From: Manduca sexta
Lineage: Eukaryota > Arthropoda > Insecta > Lepidoptera > Sphingidae
Direction of reading: 5' to 3'
Assembly (NCBI RefSeq): GCF_014839805.1
Contig: NC_051138.1
Location: 2,726,983-2,790,982 of the forward strand
Length of the DNA stretch: 64,000 nt
The notes under the pieces are model-generated. The model saw only the letters and a program-made list of their open reading frames with translations. It was not told the origin of the DNA and did no database searches. Below, piece after piece: positions 63,201 through 64,000 of this stretch (within the stretch, counting starts at the first letter, position 1; each line of letters begins with the position of its first letter). A program made the position numbers and the translations under genes.

Positions 63201-64000
63201 AAAAATATCATTAACATGTTTGCGATTTGATTATCGCAATATGCGCTCTCTTAATCCTCTGTGGTGAGAACAAAAACTAATTTAATAAAGCGTGTTTATC
63301 GTCAAGAGTACAAAAGTCCACTTTACAGAAACATTGAGGTCGCGCAAGTTGGCTCATTAAGTGAGGCGGAATTAAACGACTAGACTAATTAAACGTTTCA
63401 AAATATAATTATCTAGTTGACTATTGAAAATGTTATTTCTGCTTAAGTATAATATGGTGACCTTCGAAAACAAGATATTGCAAACTTTTTTGAACATGTA
63501 CACAAAGAACTGACAACAAGATAATGACAAGGAAAATACAATAATAAATCTTTATAAGAAAATGCCATGTCCTCGAATCTGATGGCACAGAGTTAAAACG
63601 ATAAAATAGAATATTAATTAATCTAAGATTTTTCTGAGCAAATGCTAATCCATAGAACCGCTCTTACCCTAAAAATAAAATTAAATATGTTACATATATA
63701 TATCACTAGAAATATGTGAAGAACTACCGTATGTAAATTTATGAAACATGTACAAAGACTTAAACTAGTGTTTTCAAATATGTCTTACTTTTTAAAGTTA
63801 AGTATTTTTTTATCAATAGACGTTCTGCAACATATAATTAAATATAATAAAACACCTTTATTGCGCTACCAGTTGATAGCGTCCAGTTAACTAACGACTT
63901 TATTATGGCACTACACCTCACATTACAAGCAATAAAAAGTTCTTTAGCTTTCAATCCAAAAATAACAAAAAAGTACTCACTGCTCTTCCTTCCCTCCTGG
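27088..64000 (-). CDS. ABCG half-transporter (ABCG1/ABCG4 type), 12 exons, 5' end outside window
   Basis: Joined exons, 5' to 3' on the minus strand: 64,000-63,981; 49,959-49,842; 41,077-40,888; 38,244-37,920; 34,801-34,660; 33,517-33,315; 31,019-30,859; 29,705-29,537; 29,190-29,090; 28,789-28,634; 27,926-27,741; 27,246-27,088. All introns are GT-AG and all phases match, giving 642 residues to a TAA stop. ABC domain first: Walker [10 protein letters not shown] (29-37 of the visible part), Q-loop Q75, signature LSGGQ (130-134), Walker [13 protein letters not shown] (150-161), H-loop H187. Six membrane helices follow (about 388-633). ATPase before membrane domain is the ABCG (White) order; dimerisation is needed for function. 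[14 protein letters not shown] and YHNPA wording matches ABCG1/ABCG4, which export sterols and lipids. The substrate here is inferred. About 60-110 N-terminal residues are missing. Confidence 0.93.
27407..27640 (+). repeat. Repeat D, copy 2, in the last ABCG intron
   Basis: Same block order as 12,763-12,995 with substitutions and a short deletion near 27,560. It fills nearly half of the 494-bp intron 27,247-27,740. Confidence 0.75.
27741..27926 (-). CDS. ABCG exon K
   Basis: Phase 0 to phase 0, 62 codons (529-590). Begins NGVFLAPV, contains a membrane helix ([20 protein letters not shown]), and continues with [17 protein letters not shown], the extracellular-loop motif conserved in ABCG proteins, ending PKLQCHQ. 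Donor GTATGT. Confidence 0.93.
27927..28633 (-). other. ABCG intron J-K, 707 bp
   Basis: No repeat or other feature recognised. Confidence 0.5.
28634..28789 (-). CDS. ABCG exon J
   Basis: 52 codons (477-528), phase 0 at both ends. Two membrane helices: [15 protein letters not shown] and [20 protein letters not shown]; ends [11 protein letters not shown]. Donor GTATGT, acceptor CCTTGCAG. Confidence 0.92.
29090..29190 (-). CDS. ABCG exon I
   Basis: 101 bp joining with phase 1 on its 5' side. Reads (F)[18 protein letters not shown], then [14 protein letters not shown], matching the conserved cytoplasmic loop of ABCG1/4 between helices 2 and 3. Confidence 0.94.
29537..29705 (-). CDS. ABCG exon H
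   Basis: 56 codons plus one base. Membrane helices 1 (about [18 protein letters not shown]) and 2 ([20 protein letters not shown]), with the short loop [12 protein letters not shown] between. I chose GTGAGT at 29,536-29,531 as donor because it keeps phase with exon I. Confidence 0.92.
29706..30858 (-). other. ABCG intron G-H, 1,153 bp
   Basis: Holds Repeat E copy 2 (30,589-30,828). 29,815-30,080 resembles 34,240-34,470 (shared GACGTCA, CCCCA.CACGCC and TTTCAAATAT words), an unclassified repeat pair. Confidence 0.55.
30589..30828. repeat. Repeat E (MITE-like), copy 2, best preserved
   Basis: 240 bp with inverted ends GCACTCTTAATAAAATAATG (left) and its complement ending AAGAGTGC (right). Interior is non-coding. 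It lies 31 bp downstream of the exon G donor in gene orientation. Confidence 0.75.
30859..31019 (-). CDS. ABCG exon G
   Basis: Residues 333-386: (G)EPGLVLQME, a polar linker, then [24 protein letters not shown], the connecting helix that couples the ATPase domain to the membrane domain. Donor GTTAGT, the weakest in the gene. Confidence 0.9.
31441..31625 (+). repeat. SINE-2, diverged copy
   Basis: Plus-oriented: A-box-like TAGTGTAATGG, B-box-like GGGTTCGAAGTC near 31,472, then AAAGTGAT, ATCAGCCCGAGTCTGGAGTT and ATCACGTCATGGGACGGAATA as in the other copies. Confidence 0.75.
32074..32236. repeat. MITE G (hAT-like), copy 1
   Basis: About 163 bp with ends TAGTGGCGAAGGATCAAA and GCCCTTCGCCACTG. 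The flanking octamers ATGTACTA and ATGTATAA match at 7 of 8 positions, fitting an 8-bp hAT target duplication. Relatives at 48,209, 52,553 and 55,761. Confidence 0.75.
32288..32392 (-). repeat. SINE-2 tRNA-like head fragment
   Basis: On the minus strand: GGTGACGTATTG (A-box region), then GGTCGATCCCCGGCTCGGTCAAAGTGG (B-box region, 27 bases summarised: key word GGTCGATCCCC). Body missing. Confidence 0.6.
32718..32803 (+). repeat. Repeat C fragment
   Basis: TGCTTTGAATGACGAGACGA, CGCCTGATGGTAAGC and GTAGAAACACCATCCAA match 7,683-7,770. Confidence 0.75.
33315..33517 (-). CDS. ABCG exon F
   Basis: Residues 265-332, a polar linker between the ATPase and membrane domains: (R)[14 protein letters not shown], acidic/basic stretch, [16 protein letters not shown], ending AANEVSK. 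It has no catalytic motif and is the least conserved part of the family; support comes from open frame and phase match on both sides (2 in, 1 out). Confidence 0.85.
33518..34659 (-). other. ABCG intron E-F, 1,142 bp
   Basis: Only the unclassified repeat 34,240-34,470 (relative of 29,815-30,080) is recognised. Confidence 0.5.
34660..34801 (-). CDS. ABCG exon E
   Basis: Residues 218-265: (V)[19 protein letters not shown], then [17 protein letters not shown] and ending NGKNDI(R). Matches the end of the ABCG1/4 nucleotide-binding domain (CP.YHNPA.F..EV..GEYGD). Donor GTACGT. Confidence 0.94.
34870..34885 (-). repeat. SINE-1 3' end, cut off by MITE H
   Basis: CAGCCCTGTATTATA is the start of reverse-oriented SINE-1. 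The rest continues at 35,279 beyond MITE H. It lies about 70 bp before the exon E acceptor, in gene sense. Confidence 0.75.
34886..35278 (+). mobile_element. MITE H, copy 1, inserted into SINE-1
   Basis: 393 bp with roughly 40-bp inverted ends: CAGGGTCATTTTGACATTAC, TTACTAAATGAAACCACATA on the left; complementary on the right ending ATAATGACCCTG. Compared with the intact SINE-1 sequence TGTATTATATACTTGCCC, removing the element plus one TA restores the SINE, so the target duplication is TA, as in Tc1/mariner-like elements. No coding. Confidence 0.85.
35279..35575 (-). repeat. SINE-1, main part
   Basis: Reverse-oriented; continues from 34,885 after MITE H. Contains GAGGGATTAGGTCTCAGTCC, TTTCCTCACGATGTTTTCC and the tRNA-like head (TTTTGAACCTGCGG B box, ACCAACGAGGC A box). 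Confidence 0.9.
35590..35826 (+). repeat. Repeat D, copy 3
   Basis: Close to 12,763-12,995 along its whole length (ATGGTAAGTGAAGTGGGGTC to ATATATCCTACCACCAGCAA). Confidence 0.85.
36044..36935 (+). repeat. Repeat J unit 1 with 123-bp tandem array and (CAAA)n tail
   Basis: Starts GACTAGCTTTTGCCCGCGGC, followed by about 340 bp of J sequence. Then four tandem units, each beginning ATTACTGC(T/C)CCGCTCC, start at 36,384, 36,508, 36,631 and 36,754 (period 123-124 bp), and end in (CAAA)10 at 36,881-36,921. The unit is non-coding. Confidence 0.85.
36945..37566 (+). repeat. Repeat J unit 2 with tandem array
   Basis: Second copy of the same structure, directly after the first. It starts TACTAGCTTTTGCCCGCGGC and repeats the J body with few changes; tandem units start at 37,282, 37,405 and 37,528 (period 123), the last being truncated. 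No CAAA tail here. Confidence 0.85.
37920..38244 (-). CDS. ABCG exon D (signature, Walker B, H-loop)
   Basis: Residues 110-218. [13 protein letters not shown], then the ABC signature NLSGGQKKR, Walker B with catalytic glutamate [14 protein letters not shown], and the switch histidine in [17 protein letters not shown]; ends VYQGSTGRL. All catalytic residues of a working ATPase are present. Donor GTAAGT. Confidence 0.97.
38245..40887 (-). other. ABCG intron C-D, 2,643 bp
   Basis: Contains an old SINE-1 at 39,590-39,870. Otherwise AT-rich without recognised features; small open frames at 38,491-39,153 have no coding signature. Confidence 0.5.
39590..39870 (+). repeat. SINE-1, old diverged copy
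   Basis: Block order TGTGTATTCTTTGTGAATTA, GAAAACATCGCGAGGAAACC, CCAGCGTGGTGGACTAA, GCTCAGCAGG, ACAGGGCTGACATTATTATT matches the 3' two thirds of SINE-1; the tRNA-like head is nearly unrecognisable. Confidence 0.75.
40888..41077 (-). CDS. ABCG exon C (Q-loop)
   Basis: Residues 46-109: (K)[17 protein letters not shown], then [20 protein letters not shown] with the Q-loop glutamine, [12 protein letters not shown], ending RADKEEV. Acceptor CTTCCCCAG, donor GTATGT. Confidence 0.95.
43186..43345 (-). repeat. Repeat J, inverted partial copy
   Basis: Complement of the J words: TATAAAACAAAGTCCCC, ATGAAATTTGGTATGGAGA, AAGCAAAAGCTAGT. Confidence 0.6.
44438..44685. repeat. Repeat E (MITE-like), copy 3
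   Basis: Begins GCACTCTTAATAAAATAATG; shares GGTCGCAAACAGAAATTGG and CAATTTTGGAATGGGTTATG with the other copies; the right end is worn. Confidence 0.7.
46050..46240 (-). repeat. SINE-1, diverged 3' part
   Basis: Reverse-oriented: GGCCCTGTATTATATTACAT, CAGGCCTCTTCTATTGAGA, GCAGGTTGGCGGACTTCACA, GATGTTTTCTTTCAC. Confidence 0.75.
46530..46610 (-). repeat. tRNA-like SINE remnant
   Basis: Minus strand has a B-box-like GGGTTTGAATCCCGAGG near 46,575. No anticodon-arm structure of a real tRNA gene could be drawn. Confidence 0.35.
48209..48371. repeat. MITE G (hAT-like), copy 2
   Basis: Ends CAGTGGCGAAGGGTGAAA and CGCTTTGCCACTG. Flanking octamers AACAAGGG and AGCAAGGG agree at 7 of 8 positions, supporting an 8-bp duplication. 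The interior differs from the other copies. Confidence 0.75.
49465..49690 (-). repeat. Repeat C, inverted partial copy
   Basis: GTGTTCCGGTTTGAAGGACA, ATAATAAGACTTAATG, TAGTGTTTCTACTG and CATTCAAAGCAATAA are complements of the 7,683-7,985 blocks. Confidence 0.8.
49842..49959 (-). CDS. ABCG exon B (Walker A)
   Basis: Residues 7-46: (N)[12 protein letters not shown], then [19 protein letters not shown] with the P-loop lysine, ending NILTGY(K). Acceptor TTTCCGCAG at 49,960-49,968, donor GTGAGT. Phase 1 in, phase 2 out. Only 12 bp upstream of its first base begins the tail of a SINE-1. Confidence 0.96.
49971..50072 (-). repeat. SINE-1 3' end abutting a splice acceptor
   Basis: 5'-truncated SINE-1 in gene-sense orientation: its ATT tail (49,971-49,983) ends 12 bp before the first base of exon B. 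It contains CCACCACGCTGG, GAGAGGGATTAGGCCTTAG and GGCACGGGCCTCC. Confidence 0.88.
50155..50350. repeat. Unclassified dispersed repeat
   Basis: GACTTCAAAACAAGGAGAAG, TTGTTACCTCAGAACTTTTG, GAACCGATTTTGATG and TTCCCGTGTAATCCC are words I associate with a common lepidopteran repeat. No second copy in this window, so the call rests on memory. Confidence 0.4.
52553..52718. repeat. MITE G, copy 3, worn
   Basis: Left end degraded (CATTGGCCAACGGTGAAA), right end GGACCATTCGCCACTG. Interior ATATAAGTACTAATAG and GTCTGCAAATCGTTAAAATG match copy 1. Confidence 0.7.
52963..53327. mobile_element. 365-bp foldback element (near-perfect hairpin)
   Basis: Two arms of about 175 bp around a centre near 53,145. 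Left arm starts TTAAGGTGGTAGCTCAAGG; right arm ends CCTTGAGCTACCACCTTAA. Only a few mismatches or single-base gaps are visible (AAAACGTAAAATAATTAA versus TTAATTATTTTTACG). Outer TTAA could be a TA or TTAA target duplication fused to the termini. No coding. A transcript across it would form a long double-stranded RNA stem. Confidence 0.92.
53927..54062 (+). repeat. Tandem dimer of about 70 bp
   Basis: CGCCATTATAAGTACACTTTG... then CGCTATTATAAAAACGCTTTG...; both halves continue TAATGGCGG(C/G)TTT, GTTA and GGCTG(G/A)CCT(G/A). Function unknown. Confidence 0.65.
54110..54225 (-). repeat. SINE-2, 3' fragment
   Basis: GACGCCTTTATCCGTAAAG, GGCAGAGATGCAACCAAGGC, CCCACGTGATAGTTGGCGAG match the SINE-2 3' part with substitutions. 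Confidence 0.7.
54989..55390 (+). mobile_element. MITE H, copy 2
   Basis: 402 bp; ends CAGGGTCATTTTGACATTGC and GATGTCAAAATGACCTG, flanked by TATA on both sides, closely similar to copy 1 along its length. Confidence 0.85.
55761..55923. repeat. MITE G, copy 4
   Basis: Ends CAGTGGCGAATGGTGACA and GACCCTTCACCACTG. Holds an extra internal inverted repeat, CCAATGAAAAATATA / TTCTCATTGG, at 55,852-55,886. No clear target duplication. Confidence 0.7.
55960..56316 (-). repeat. SINE-1, full length with target-site duplication
   Basis: Reverse-oriented complete copy (55,972-56,304) flanked by the 12-bp direct repeat AAATTGGACGTA at 55,960-55,971 and 56,305-56,316. A and B boxes near 56,290 and 56,245. 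Few changes from the copy at 8,109, so probably a young insertion. Confidence 0.93.
57219..57385 (+). repeat. Repeat C, partial copy
   Basis: TTTGAATGATAACGAGCTTG, GGTAAACGATACGACCGCCC, TGAGACATGAGATGTTAAAT. Confidence 0.75.
57713..58127 (-). mobile_element. MITE H, copy 3, inverted and diverged
   Basis: Ends CAGGATTATTTTGAGACTCC and GTCAAAACGAGCCTG. The interior is reversed relative to copies 1 and 2 (AATAACACTTTAGAATAAG near the left). Confidence 0.75.
58345..58558 (+). repeat. Repeat J, partial copy
   Basis: CTTTTGCTCGCGGATCCACC, CCATACCAAATTTCATAAAA, GTTTTATAATAGGTATAGAT. Confidence 0.65.
60228..60375 (-). repeat. Repeat C, inverted partial copy
   Basis: GTGAGAGTCCGCCTGGGTAG, TGTTGTGTTCCGGTTTGAAG, TGAACATAATAAAACGTTAA. 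Confidence 0.75.
61129..61293 (-). repeat. MITE I, copy 2
   Basis: GTTTTCAATAAACGATCTCA on the left and GCGATTGAGATTGCTTATTG on the right as inverted ends, with an inner TTCTGATTGGTCAATTTTTG; inverted relative to 9,063-9,216. Confidence 0.65.
61294..63057. other. Intronic AT-rich DNA, nothing recognised
   Basis: Small frames at 61,649-62,847 show no coding signature. Confidence 0.45.
63058..63153 (-). repeat. Repeat C, inverted partial copy
   Basis: ATGGTGTTTCTACTGTTTAT, GGTCGTATCACTTACCATCA and CGTCATTCAAAGCAATAATA. Confidence 0.75.
63981..64000 (-). CDS. ABCG exon A, cut by window end
   Basis: The last 20 bp of the window read, on the minus strand, as the 3' end of an exon encoding (x)QEGRKS followed by donor GTGAGT. 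Splicing to exon B makes [15 protein letters not shown], which fits the ABCG1/4 pattern (SYSVPEGR...YKTILK). Very short, so the call relies on motif, donor and phase together. Confidence 0.8.

Larger units (their letters stand above)
49960..63980 (-). other. ABCG first visible intron, 14.0 kb
   Basis: The donor is GTGAGT at 63,980 and the acceptor TTTCCGCAG before 49,959; flanking phases agree. Recognised contents are listed separately (SINE-1, SINE-2, MITEs G, H and I, foldback hairpin, Repeats C and J). No exon-like open frame with protein similarity was seen inside. An alternative first exon or promoter could be hidden here. Confidence 0.7.

Overview
The window reads as nuclear DNA of a moth or butterfly (Lepidoptera). 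The evidence is AT-rich DNA with very long repeat-filled introns, two intronless insect ionotropic receptor genes, an insect ABCG transporter, a Helitron of the kind I know from Lepidoptera (5' TCTATATATATAAAAATG, 3' hairpin then CTAG), and many tRNA-derived SINEs. The order is inferred from these features, not from a database match.

Layout. 1-10,189 holds no protein gene that I can support. It contains SINEs, two Helitron-type elements, MITEs and one GC-rich promoter-like stretch near 1,383-1,520. 10,282-15,228 holds two paralogous, single-exon, divergent-type ionotropic receptors arranged head to head (10,282-12,075 minus; 13,423-15,228 plus). 16,786-17,543 is a broken transposon-type or domesticated gene (minus). 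19,133-24,490 is a large inverted duplication: two U2 snRNA genes (19,289-19,476 plus; 24,147-24,334 minus) in near-identical arms of about 865 bp. Their spacer is filled by a nest of mobile elements: a SINE, then a hAT-type element with an 8-bp target duplication, then a dead LINE, then another SINE. 24,491-26,824 is AT-rich with nothing recognised.

From 27,088 to the right edge lies one minus-strand gene, an ABCG half-transporter of the ABCG1/ABCG4 type. I reconstructed twelve coding exons with matching phases at all eleven splice junctions. The most upstream is only 20 bp long and cut by the window edge, behind an intron of about 14 kb. The visible protein is 642 residues; the N-terminus lies outside the window. 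Introns carry most of the repeats. One SINE ends 12 bp before the splice acceptor of the Walker A exon.

The two receptor genes are probably chemosensory, the U2 genes make a core spliceosomal RNA, and the ABCG gene probably exports lipid or sterol-like substrates. I see no functional link between the three loci. The most unusual structure is the palindromic U2 pair with its nested insertions; next are the SINE at an ABCG splice acceptor, a 365-bp near-perfect hairpin at 52,963-53,327, and a twice-copied 123-bp tandem repeat at 36,383-37,566. Family labels for repeats (SINE-1, SINE-2, repeats C, D, E, J, MITEs F to I) are local names used only here.
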